This document shows, piece after piece, positions 50,498-57,149 of a stretch of 64,000 bases of DNA. A model generated the notes under the pieces. The model was not told where the DNA came from. It ran no database searches and was given only the letters and a program-made list of their open reading frames with translations. Position 1 is the first letter of the stretch. Every line of letters begins with the position of its first letter. Source of the stretch: Microbacterium sp. XT11 (GTDB taxonomy: Bacteria > Actinomycetota > Actinomycetes > Actinomycetales > Microbacteriaceae). The translations under genes and the position numbers were made by a program. Where the stretch lies: assembly GCF_001513675.1 (NCBI RefSeq), contig NZ_CP013859.1:1427081-1491080 (forward strand), given 5' to 3'.

Positions 50498-50743
50498 ATG
50501 CGGGCTGCTGCCTTGGTCGTCGGAGGACTGCTGCTGATCGGCGGCGTCGCCATGGTGACGGTCGCCGACCAGGAGCGCGTGCGTGCCCGCGACGACGCCC
50601 GGTCCGCCGTGGCGGAGGCCCAGCAGCTTCTCGACGCGAAGCACGAGACGAACGCGCGTCTCGCCGAGACGCTCACGAGCCTGCGCTCGCGGATCGCCGA
50701 GCAGGACACCCGGCTCTCCGATCCGACGGGGCTCCTTCCGTGA
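50498..50743 (+). CDS. Small membrane-anchored coiled-coil protein
   Basis: An 81-residue protein with an N-terminal membrane helix or signal anchor (about residues 3-23, ALVVGGLLLIGGVAMVTV) and then a coiled-coil rich in Ala, Arg, Glu and Leu (RARDDARSAVAEAQQLLDAKHETNARLAETLTSLRSRIAEQD). The ATG at 50498 has GGGAGCGAG upstream. It shares one base with the next gene (TGATG), so the two are translated together. The function is unknown; its partner also has an N-terminal coiled-coil. Confidence 0.72.
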   Translation: MRAAALVVGGLLLIGGVAMVTVADQERVRARDDARSAVAEAQQLLDAKHETNARLAETLTSLRSRIAEQDTRLSDPTGLLP

Positions 50744-51603
50744 TGCGGCGGAGGGTCGCGGTCGCCGCCCTCGCCCTCGGCATCGCCGTGGGCGGCGCCG
50801 TCGATCGGGCGGCGGCGGTGGAGCACGAACGGGCGGATGCCTTGGCGGAGCTGCGCGGACTCGCGGTGTCGATCGACGCCGCGCAGCAGCGCACCGACCG
50901 TCTTCAGGGCCTCATCGAGGTCGCCCAGCGCGACGCAGACGACCGAGACGCCGTTCTGGCAGTGCGCCCCGCGTTCGTCGCCGAGATCGCCGCCTTCGGA
51001 ACGGCGCTCGCATCGGCCGACGGCAAGGTCGACACGGCGTCCGCCCGGGCATCCGCGGTATCGGCGCAGAACTCGGTGCTGGCCGAACGCCGCGATCCCG
51101 CTGTCGTCGTGGCGGCGACCGCCACGGTGCACGCGCTCACCGCCAAGGTCACCGGAGACGTCGCGGCCTGGCAGGCTGCGCAGCAGGCAGGGCCCGCCGG
51201 TCCGCGCTGGAGCTCGAGCGGTCCAGACGGCTACGCGCGCGTGCGGGCCGCCCTCGACCGAGTGGGCGGAGCCGGCGTCGGTCTCTACGAGTCGTCGTCG
51301 TGCGCAGGCGGGAACGCACCGGCCTGTGCCAACAGCAACGGGTACATCAAGTACCGTGCCGACATCGCGGGCTGGAGTGCCGACCGGCTCTCGTGGGCCA
51401 TGGCGCACGAGCTCGCCCACATCTATCAGTTCCGGGTGTGGGGCGCGCTCACCGCGTCGGCGGCATACGGCTCGATGTTCGGGGGCGACCCCGAGTTCCT
51501 GGCGAACTGCATGGCCGTGGTGCGCGGCTTCCCCGGATCGGTCGGATGCTCCGCCGACCAGCAGGCCTGGGCGTCCGGCGTCTGGGTCGGAGTGGTCCGT
51601 TAG
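50743..51603 (+). CDS. Predicted secreted metallopeptidase with HELAH motif
   Basis: A 286-residue exported protein. An N-terminal signal peptide or anchor (VAVAALALGIAVGGAVDRAAA) is followed by a long Ala-rich coiled-coil (about residues 25-145). The C-terminal domain contains the zinc motif MAHELAHIYQF with HELAH at 222-226, and cysteines in SSSCAGGNAPACANSNGY and GSVGCSADQ that may form disulfides. It resembles gluzincin-type peptidases only at this motif. The start is the ATG at 50743 (GTG at 50740 is also possible). It overlaps the convergent SDR gene by 4 bases. Confidence 0.7.
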   Translation: MRRRVAVAALALGIAVGGAVDRAAAVEHERADALAELRGLAVSIDAAQQRTDRLQGLIEVAQRDADDRDAVLAVRPAFVAEIAAFGTALASADGKVDTASARASAVSAQNSVLAERRDPAVVVAATATVHALTAKVTGDVAAWQAAQQAGPAGPRWSSSGPDGYARVRAALDRVGGAGVGLYESSSCAGGNAPACANSNGYIKYRADIAGWSADRLSWAMAHELAHIYQFRVWGALTASAAYGSMFGGDPEFLANCMAVVRGFPGSVGCSADQQAWASGVWVGVVR

Positions 51604-52436
51604 GAGATCGGCGTCGTCGTGTCGGTCGCCTCGCGGAGGGGCTTGCGCATGACGCGCCAGTAGCCCGAGGGCGCGGCGCGCGTGAGCAGATCGATCAGCC
51701 GCGCCTCGCGCCCGATCATGGTGCGTGCGCGCCGCTGCTCGGTCGCGCGGATGATGCGCTCCGCGGCATCGCGGGGTTCGGTGTGGTACATGGCGGCCTG
51801 GGCCGAAGCCGCCCGCGCGGCCACCGCGGGGTCGATCGTCGCGGCGTACCGGCCGTGGAGGATGATGCCCGTGCGTACGCCGGCGGGGTAGACGGCGCCC
51901 ACCGTGACGGTCGTGTCTTCGAGCTCGTGCCGCAGCGCTTCCGAGAACCCCCGCACGGCGAACTTGCTGAGCGCGTAGGGGATCCGCCCGGCCGGGGCCG
52001 CGAGCGCGTACACGCTCGCGAGGTGCGTGATGTGAGCGGCCGGTTCGTCGAGGAGGGCGGGCAGCAGGGCTTTGGTGATCGACACCGTGCCCCACAGGTT
52101 CACGTCGGCGAGCCAGCGCATCTCCTCCATGGTCAGCTGCTGCAGTGTGCCGAGCATCGACGATCCGGCGCACGTGATCAGAGCGTTGATGCGGGGGTGC
52201 TCGCCGCGGATCGTCGCGGCCGTGGCGAAGACGGCGTCGTCGTCGCGAAGGTCGACCACGTGGGCGGTCGCCGCGCCGTCGAGCCGGCCCGTCAGCGCGC
52301 GAAGCGCGTCGCCGTCGCGGTCGACGAGGGCCAGGCGCACCCCTCGGCGTGCGAGCAGCCGCGCGACCTCGGCGCCCATGCCGCTGGCGGCGCCCGTGAT
52401 GACGGTGGTCCTGTCGGTGAGGTCGAGACGCTTCAT
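51600..52436 (-). CDS. Short-chain dehydrogenase/reductase
   Basis: A 278-residue SDR-family oxidoreductase. It has the cofactor motif TGAASGMGAEVARLL near residue 13, the catalytic Tyr/Lys motif YALSKFAVRGF and an upstream serine in HLASVYAL. DRDG after the Gly motif favours NAD. The start at 52436 has GGAGG just upstream. The substrate is unknown. The stop overlaps the end of the metallopeptidase gene on the opposite strand. Confidence 0.9.
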   Translation of the reverse strand: MKRLDLTDRTTVITGAASGMGAEVARLLARRGVRLALVDRDGDALRALTGRLDGAATAHVVDLRDDDAVFATAATIRGEHPRINALITCAGSSMLGTLQQLTMEEMRWLADVNLWGTVSITKALLPALLDEPAAHITHLASVYALAAPAGRIPYALSKFAVRGFSEALRHELEDTTVTVGAVYPAGVRTGIILHGRYAATIDPAVAARAASAQAAMYHTEPRDAAERIIRATEQRRARTMIGREARLIDLLTRAAPSGYWRVMRKPLREATDTTTPIS

Positions 52437-52566
52437 GCACCCTCCGATCGGCGCGCTCCGTGATTCGCGCCCCCTGCTCCGCCGCCGGCGGAGAACCTGA
52501 TCACGATCCATTCTTGCCGACCAGTCGCGGAGGCGATACCGGTACGCTCGTGGAGAGGAGGTTGCG

Positions 52567-53187
52567 GTGGGACGAACTGCGGATGCCATCGCCGAGGGCG
52601 TCGCGATCGCGACGTCTGCCGCGCGACTCGCGGTGAAGAATCACATCCTCGTCGGGACGATCGCCGAAGGCGGGGTGTTCGACAGCGAGAAGTACATCGC
52701 CGACGCGCGAGAGGCGCTGCGGGCGATGGCCGAGGAGTCGGAGCAGGCGGAGAAGACGCTCACCGAGCTGCGCAAGCGCGCCCGTGGACGCCACTCCGAT
52801 CCGGTGGGGACGCACGACTACCGTGACCGCGACGTGCGGAACCTGCGCAGGCGGGCCAAGCAGTCGCACGGCGTCGCGATGCGGCTGCGCGAGATGATGG
52901 ACGACCCCGAGCAGCTCGGGGTGATCGTCGAAGAGGCACGCAAGGCCGCATGGGCCGACGTGCGGCACAACCTCGATCGCCGGCTCAAGGTCGAGGGGAT
53001 GCGCCCGGATCAGGACCCCGACTATGAGCGGATGCGCGAAGCGCGCATGCAGGCCCTGCGGCTGGTCGACCTGCAGGCGCTGTCGTCGCAGCAGCGCGCC
53101 AGGGCGAAGCGGCTGAAGAAGCAGGAGAAGGGCGCCGACAAGGACTCGTCCAAGACCTCGCGGGGGGCGCGCGGATCGGCGGGCTGA
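52567..53187 (+). CDS. Conserved hypothetical helical protein
   Basis: A 206-residue, highly charged, mostly helical protein (TADAIAEGVAIATSAARLAVKNHIL; DAREALRAMAEESEQAEKTLTELRKRARGRHSD; a very basic C-terminus RAKRLKKQEKGADKDSSKT). No enzymatic motif is visible. The GTG start at 52567 has GGAGAGGAGG upstream. Similar proteins occur in other Microbacteriaceae next to tRNA genes; I cannot assign a function. It is the last chromosomal gene before the prophage. Confidence 0.75.
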   Translation: MGRTADAIAEGVAIATSAARLAVKNHILVGTIAEGGVFDSEKYIADAREALRAMAEESEQAEKTLTELRKRARGRHSDPVGTHDYRDRDVRNLRRRAKQSHGVAMRLREMMDDPEQLGVIVEEARKAAWADVRHNLDRRLKVEGMRPDQDPDYERMREARMQALRLVDLQALSSQQRARAKRLKKQEKGADKDSSKTSRGARGSAG

Positions 53188-53197
53188 GGCCCGTTTC
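53180..53197 (+). terminator. Short hairpin terminator overlapping a stop codon
   Basis: CGGGC-TGAG-GCCCG followed by TTTCG overlaps the TGA of the conserved hypothetical gene. The stem is short, so the call is moderate. Confidence 0.45.
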
Positions 53198-53250
53198 GCT
53201 TTCTGCCGAAGACTGTTGTAGGCTGTTCCACGGCCCGCTCAGCAGGCCAC

Positions 53251-53323
53251 GCGCCCCTAGCTCAATGGATAGAGCATCTGACTACGGATCAGAAGGTTGG
53301 GGGTTCGAGTCCCTCGGGGCGCG
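53251..53323 (+). tRNA. tRNA-Arg(ACG), prophage attachment site
   Basis: The acceptor arms GCGCCCC (53251-53257) and GGGGCGC (53316-53322) pair, with discriminator G at 53323. The anticodon loop carries ACG, and the D and T arms are canonical (GGTTCGAGTCC is within the T arm). Phage-type genes begin immediately downstream and a phage repressor frame ends inside the tRNA, so the 3' half of this tRNA is the likely integration core. Confidence 0.95.
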
Positions 53324-53554
53324 CATATCCAGAGACAGCCCGTCCAGCAGAAGCTGGGCGGGCTGTTTCGTTGCCCGCGCCCAGCGCAGGAACTGAGTGA
53401 CGTTCGGCTCGCCCTGGCCACGCTCCCAAGCTGAGATCGTTCCGTGCGATACGCCGATCTGCGGGGCGATCTCGCGCACGGTGAGGCCTGAGAGCGCCCG
53501 CGTAGCACGCAGGATCTCGGGGACCGTGGTCGCCTCAATCTGAATCATCGTCAT
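53282..53554 (-). CDS. XRE-type phage repressor running into tRNA-Arg
   Basis: A 90-residue DNA-binding protein with one helix-turn-helix domain (about residues 13-70; LRATRALSGLTVREIAPQIGVSHGTISAWERG). Its last 13 residues, RAPRDSNPQPSDP, are encoded by the antisense of the tRNA-Arg gene, and the stop TAG falls in the anticodon loop. TACCAT (53566-53561, minus strand) ends 6 bases before the ATG at 53554, so the mRNA is probably leaderless; an in-frame ATG at 53548 is also possible. It lies next to operator-like dyads. It is probably the lysogeny repressor, and in the phage genome the 3' end would differ across attP. Confidence 0.75.
   Translation of the reverse strand: MTMIQIEATTVPEILRATRALSGLTVREIAPQIGVSHGTISAWERGQGEPNVTQFLRWARATKQPAQLLLDGLSLDMRAPRDSNPQPSDP
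53336..53368 (+). terminator. Intrinsic terminator just after tRNA-Arg, inside the repressor CDS
   Basis: CAGCCCG (53336-53342) and CCAGC (53344-53348) pair with GCTGG (53353-53357) and CGGGCTG (53359-53365) around an AGAA loop, followed by TTTCGTT. It probably terminates the tRNA transcript and lies on phage-side sequence. Confidence 0.7.
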
Positions 53555-53580
53555 GCCGTCATGGTATCGGCTCACATGTT

Positions 53581-53639
53581 CAGATTTCCAGACACGCCGA
53601 TAGAAATGCATTTCTGTGTCCGGTTTGTCTGATCTTCTG
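53581..53639. promoter_or_regulatory. Nested operator dyads of the phage immunity region
   Basis: AGAAATGCATTTCT at 53602-53615 is a perfect palindrome. Around the same centre, CAGATTTCCAGACA (53581-53594) and TGTCTGATCTTCTG (53626-53639) form an inverted repeat with 10 of 14 positions matching, including TGTCTG. The inner site overlaps the -35 region of the repressor promoter. Confidence 0.55.
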
Positions 53640-54015
53640 TCGCCATGTCTAGAAAACAAGACGCACGGACGGTTCGACCACCACCATGCCGCCCCGGTGA
53701 GGGGCGGTTAGGCGGTAGATACGACCCACGGCGGGCGCAGCCGAGACACGCGGAGGGCAACCGCGCACCACAATGCCATCCCGATCTAGAGGCGGGGCGA
53801 CGGTAACAGGGCAGGTCCGGGCGTCGCACACCACCGCACCTCACCATCCGCTCTAGAGGAAACCCCGACGGCTGCGCGCTCTCCATGTGAGCGCGGCTAT
53901 GTGCGTGGCTCCGATTCCCATCGGTGTACGGCAGATAGCTCCCGCTTTCAACGTCCTCGTGGCGTTGAGCGGGGGCTTTTACCGACCCCTCAAACCCTCG
54001 ATCCCGGCAGGCGAT
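53640..54015. other. Non-coding phage left-arm region, possible cos or early regulatory DNA
   Basis: No convincing gene is seen here. TCTAGA occurs three times (53648, 53785, 53852). CCGCCCC-GGTGA-GGGGCGG (53689-53707) is a hairpin without a T-run, and a strong terminator lies at 53937-53980. A packaging (cos) site could lie here because terminase genes are downstream, but none can be identified by eye. A minus-strand open frame over 53572-54147 has unlikely composition. Confidence 0.5.
53937..53980 (+). terminator. Rho-independent terminator ahead of the phage small genes
   Basis: AGC-T-CCCGCT-TT-CAACG (53937-53953) pairs with CGTTGAGCGGGGGCT (53963-53977) around a 9-base loop and is followed by TTTT. 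It lies upstream of the first rightward phage gene, so it may act as an antitermination or attenuation point. Confidence 0.7.
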
Positions 54016-54165
54016 ATGGAACACCGCTACCTCGAATCCGGATGGTGCACCTGCGGCCACCACCGAGACGACAGCCGACGCGAGAACGACCGCACCAACC
54101 TCCCCAGCCGCGAAACCATCCGGGCAATCCTCGGCCCGACATACCAACCGAAGGAACTCAAGTGA
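54016..54165 (+). CDS. Small phage protein, Cys/His-containing
   Basis: A 49-residue protein beginning MEHRYLESGWCTCGHHRDD, with CxCxHH that could bind zinc. The start at 54016 is chosen because upstream codons encode the terminator region. It overlaps the next gene by 4 bases (GTGA). The function is unknown. Confidence 0.55.
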   Translation: MEHRYLESGWCTCGHHRDDSRRENDRTNLPSRETIRAILGPTYQPKELK

Positions 54166-54380
54166 GCGACAAGCCCAAGACCAACCCGCGCGAGGAAGCA
54201 GCGCAGCTCATTCGTGCACTCATCGACCGCATCAAGACCGACATCGAGGCGGGCACCGTCCCGGCCGACTTCGTGACGAGCGCCCGCGCACTGCTCGACG
54301 CCGCCGAGCCGCACGTCATCGGAGCCGCATTCGGGCAAGCCATCATCGCGCTCGCCCTCGCTGAGATGAGGGCCGAGTGA
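54162..54380 (+). CDS. Small phage protein, hypothetical
   Basis: A 72-residue helical protein (NPREEAAQLIRALIDRIKTDIEAGTVP ... FGQAIIALALAEMRAE). The GTG at 54162 overlaps the previous stop and has GAAGGA upstream. The next ATG shares one base with its stop. The function is unknown. Confidence 0.65.
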   Translation: MSDKPKTNPREEAAQLIRALIDRIKTDIEAGTVPADFVTSARALLDAAEPHVIGAAFGQAIIALALAEMRAE

Positions 54381-54676
54381 TGCACGACTACCTCAGCCCG
54401 CTCGTCGTCGGCATCCTGTTCTCGCTCATCCTCATCGGGTGGATTCTGTCCGACCTCCACAACCGCAAGCAGGAACGCGCCTACGCCGCCCGTGTCGCCG
54501 CACACGTCGCTGAGATGGCCGTCTCGATGGCCAGCTCGGGAGAGTGCGCCAAGGCATGGGCCACCGACCACGGGCGCTCGTCGTCCGTCCACCTGTGCGC
54601 ACGCCCGTACGGACACACCGGCCCGTGCGACTGCGGCACATGCCCGCCCGACGACGCCGACGGGATCGACCGATGA
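54380..54676 (+). CDS. Small phage membrane protein
   Basis: A 98-residue protein with one membrane helix (about residues 4-23, YLSPLVVGILFSLILIGWIL) and a C-terminal Cys-rich tail (CARPYGHTGPCDCGTCPPDD). It starts at TGATG with the previous stop. It could act at the membrane, for example in superinfection exclusion, but this is only inference. Confidence 0.62.
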   Translation: MHDYLSPLVVGILFSLILIGWILSDLHNRKQERAYAARVAAHVAEMAVSMASSGECAKAWATDHGRSSSVHLCARPYGHTGPCDCGTCPPDDADGIDR

Positions 54677-54969
54677 TGACCGCCACCATGACCACCGCCG
54701 AGGCGCACGTGAGCCGCACCCTCGCGAACCGCCTCACCACACTCGTGGATGCCGCCCGCGCCCTCAGCGCCGAGGCAAGATCACTCGGCCTGCGAGACAC
54801 GGCACGACAGCTCAAGAGCGAAGCCGCCACGCTCGACGGCGCACGAACCCGACTCATCGAGGACGGGTCCGAGTACTTCGACGCCGCCCGAGCATTCATC
54901 AACGCCGCCGAGCGCAGCATCACCGACCGAGCGCTCTACATCGGCAAGTGCGCGAACGGGCGGGGATGA
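54673..54969 (+). CDS. Small phage helical protein
   Basis: A 98-residue alanine-rich helical protein (TTAEAHVSRTLANRLTTLVDAARALSAEARSLGLRDTARQLK ... FINAAERSITDRALY). It overlaps its neighbours by 4 bases on each side. No motif is recognisable; a small-terminase role is possible because none is otherwise seen, but not supported. Confidence 0.62.
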   Translation: MMTATMTTAEAHVSRTLANRLTTLVDAARALSAEARSLGLRDTARQLKSEAATLDGARTRLIEDGSEYFDAARAFINAAERSITDRALYIGKCANGRG

Positions 54970-55043
54970 CCATGGAGATGCTGTTCGCCTGCGTCGTCGT
55001 GTTCCTCGTCGCGTTCCTCGTCGGAATGGCCATCACGCGATGA
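54966..55043 (+). CDS. 25-residue membrane peptide
   Basis: MTMEMLFACVVVFLVAFLVG followed by MAITR is a single hydrophobic helix. The ATG overlaps the stop of the previous gene and the stop overlaps the start of the HNH gene (ATGA on both sides), so it is translationally coupled and unlikely to be chance. The function is unknown. Confidence 0.55.
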   Translation: MTMEMLFACVVVFLVAFLVGMAITR

Positions 55044-55357
55044 GCGCCAAGCACCAGACGCCCGAGTACCAGCGCAACGCGCGCATCCTGCGCAAGCGCT
55101 GGACGCCTGAGCACCAGGCCGGGCGTCTGGTGTGCTGGCGCTGTCGCCGCCGCATCCTGCCGGGCGAACCGTTCGACGTCGGCCACCTACCTCACGCCCG
55201 CGCATCCGCGCTCCACGAGCTGGCACCCGAGCACCGCCACCGCTCCCGCTCATGCATCGGCAACAGAGCAGCCGGAGGCAGACAAGGCGCATCCATCACC
55301 AACCGCCGTCACCGCATCGACGTGCCGACAACCAACGAAACAACATGGACGATCTGA
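55040..55357 (+). CDS. HNH endonuclease
   Basis: A 105-residue phage HNH nuclease. It has the zinc cysteines in LVCWRCRRRILPGEPFDVGHLPHA, the HN-type region SRSCIGNRAAGGRQGA and a basic N-terminus. HNH proteins next to terminase are required for packaging cleavage at cos ends in many phages. It overlaps the terminase gene by 13 bases. Confidence 0.8.
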   Translation: MSAKHQTPEYQRNARILRKRWTPEHQAGRLVCWRCRRRILPGEPFDVGHLPHARASALHELAPEHRHRSRSCIGNRAAGGRQGASITNRRHRIDVPTTNETTWTI

Positions 55358-57087
55358 TCGAAACAACGTTCGACACTCGCGACGCCGGTTCTTTGAGTGG
55401 CGTCGTCACAACTACCGCCTCCGGCAGCAAAATCCCCCCCCTGGACTGGGATGGGATGGAGCTACCGGAAGATGTGTTCGAACATCCGCTGCTCGATGAG
55501 GCGGCGTGGAACGCGAAGCGCGACGAGGGGCGGTCGCCGCTGGATCAGTCCGAGCTGCACAGCACCTTCCAGTCGCGCGCCGAATTCCTCGTCGGCGCGT
55601 GGATCATCAACGAACTCGTGCCGCGCCGCATCGTGCCCGGTGGCCTGCTCGCGAACCTCCAACCGCAGATGCTCCGCACCGCCGACGTGCTCGGCACGGG
55701 CGCACCGATCGATCTGGACGACGTGCAGCCCGACGAGGGCAACTTCCTCAACGCCATCCTCGAACCGCGCCGATCCTCCAAGACCACGAGCCTGTGGTGC
55801 GTGCTGCTCGGACGCTGCTACATGCGCGCGGTGTACATGGCCGGATACACCATGCTCACGACCGCGAAGAAAGCGGGCGAGCGGTTCAAGCTCGACGTGC
55901 GCGATCCCATCCTGCGCAAGTGGCGCGACAAGCCGCACCGCGAGAAAGTCGTCGGCCTCAAGCTCACCGAGGGGAACGGCAACCTCGGCATCGAGTTCGC
56001 GAACGGCTCGAAGCTCGCGATCCTCTCACCCAACGGCGACGACGTGCGCTCCGGCGCGTACGACATCCTCGTGCTGGACGAATCCGGCGAGGCCGAACCC
56101 GAGATGTGGGATGACATCGTGGGGGCCGTCCTCCCGTCGTTCGACACCCGCCCCGGCGCGCAGCTCGTCTACGCCGGAACGGGCGGCAAGTACCGCGACG
56201 GCTCGCACTTCTGGGCGACGCTCCACGACCCCAAAGCGGGCCGCATCCGCTACGGCGTCCCCGACGACATCGACGAAAAGCTCCTCGAATCGTGGGAAGC
56301 GGGCGCGGGCGAACTCATCGAGCGCCTGCACCCCGGCCTCGACGGACTCACCACCCTCGCCAAGATCAGGCAGAACTTCCCGACCCTCGGCCCCGAGCGA
56401 TTCGCGCTCGAATACTGCGGGCACTTCGGCAAAGCCGCAGGCAACGACACCATCATTGGCTCCGAGTGGATCGACACCACCGAACCCGGCCCCGTACCCA
56501 CGGGCGTCACGCCGCTCTCCCTCGCGTTCGCCGTCCACCCTGGCGGCCTATGGGCGTCCATCGCCGTCGCCTGGTACCTCCCCGACGACGGCAGCGACCT
56601 CGCCCGCGCCGCGTGGGCGCTCGACGGCGACGCCGACCAAGCCCCGCCCCGCGTCGGCGTCAAGCTCATCCACCACCAACAGGGCAACGCACGCATGGCC
56701 GCGACGCTCTGGAAGTACTGGAAGATGCTGCGCCTCCCCATCGTCTACGACGACTCCCCGCAGGAGAAGTCCATCATCCAAGACCTGATCCGATCCGCGA
56801 AGCCCCGCCCGCAGACGGTCATGATCCGCTTCGGCGAGAAGTCCGTCGCGCACTCGAAGCTGCTCAACGGACTGCGCCACGGCGACGTACGGCACTGGGA
56901 ACAAGAGCCGTTGGACCGAGCCGCAGCCGGGGCGGTCAAGCGCGTGTCCGGCAAAGCGGTCCTACTCGGCGCGCCGCAGTCCGATCCCGAGTTCGACATC
57001 ACCCCGCTCGAAGCCGCAGCCGCCGCGCTCTACAAGCTCCCCGACCCGACCACGGGCGGCTCATTCGACCCCATCATTGTGAGCTAA
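55345..57087 (+). CDS. Terminase large subunit
   Basis: The 580-residue ATPase/nuclease that cuts and pumps phage DNA into the capsid. The ATPase part carries a variant Walker A EPRRSSKTTS at 140-149 and Walker B ILVLDESGE with D245 and E246; the ATPase coupling TGGKYRDG follows. The C-terminal half has the RNase H-like nuclease fold, with acidic residues in FAVHPGGLWA, YDDSPQEKSII and LPDPTTGGSFD. The start at 55345 (MDDLIE) lies in the HNH gene; a later ATG, MELPEDVF, is an alternative. Confidence 0.88.
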   Translation: MDDLIETTFDTRDAGSLSGVVTTTASGSKIPPLDWDGMELPEDVFEHPLLDEAAWNAKRDEGRSPLDQSELHSTFQSRAEFLVGAWIINELVPRRIVPGGLLANLQPQMLRTADVLGTGAPIDLDDVQPDEGNFLNAILEPRRSSKTTSLWCVLLGRCYMRAVYMAGYTMLTTAKKAGERFKLDVRDPILRKWRDKPHREKVVGLKLTEGNGNLGIEFANGSKLAILSPNGDDVRSGAYDILVLDESGEAEPEMWDDIVGAVLPSFDTRPGAQLVYAGTGGKYRDGSHFWATLHDPKAGRIRYGVPDDIDEKLLESWEAGAGELIERLHPGLDGLTTLAKIRQNFPTLGPERFALEYCGHFGKAAGNDTIIGSEWIDTTEPGPVPTGVTPLSLAFAVHPGGLWASIAVAWYLPDDGSDLARAAWALDGDADQAPPRVGVKLIHHQQGNARMAATLWKYWKMLRLPIVYDDSPQEKSIIQDLIRSAKPRPQTVMIRFGEKSVAHSKLLNGLRHGDVRHWEQEPLDRAAAGAVKRVSGKAVLLGAPQSDPEFDITPLEAAAAALYKLPDPTTGGSFDPIIVS

Positions 57088-57095
57088 ACACAAAG

Positions 57096-57104
57096 TTATC
57101 CACA
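57096..57104 (+). promoter_or_regulatory. Consensus DnaA-box-like TTATCCACA
   Basis: TTATCCACA matches the DnaA-box consensus exactly and lies in the short AT-rich gap between terminase and portal. A single box does not define an origin. TAAGGT at 57137-57142, 7 bases before the portal ATG, may be a promoter -10. Confidence 0.35.
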
Positions 57105-57149
57105 GGGTCTTGTTGCATACCTACAAAAATCGTCGTTAAGGTTCACGTC

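Noticed and set aside
53257..53538. Another minus-strand frame through tRNA-Arg
   Set aside because: It overlaps the XRE gene in a different frame and lacks any motif; it is a translation of antisense tRNA plus repressor shadow.
53900..53935. T-arm-like stretch (CCGATTCCCATCGG) suggesting a tRNA remnant
   Set aside because: No acceptor stem, anticodon arm or D arm can be found around it. It is not called as a tRNA or second att site.
53572..54147. Minus-strand frame of 191 codons in the phage left arm
   Set aside because: It crosses two hairpins and the operator dyads, has no domain and an unlikely composition.
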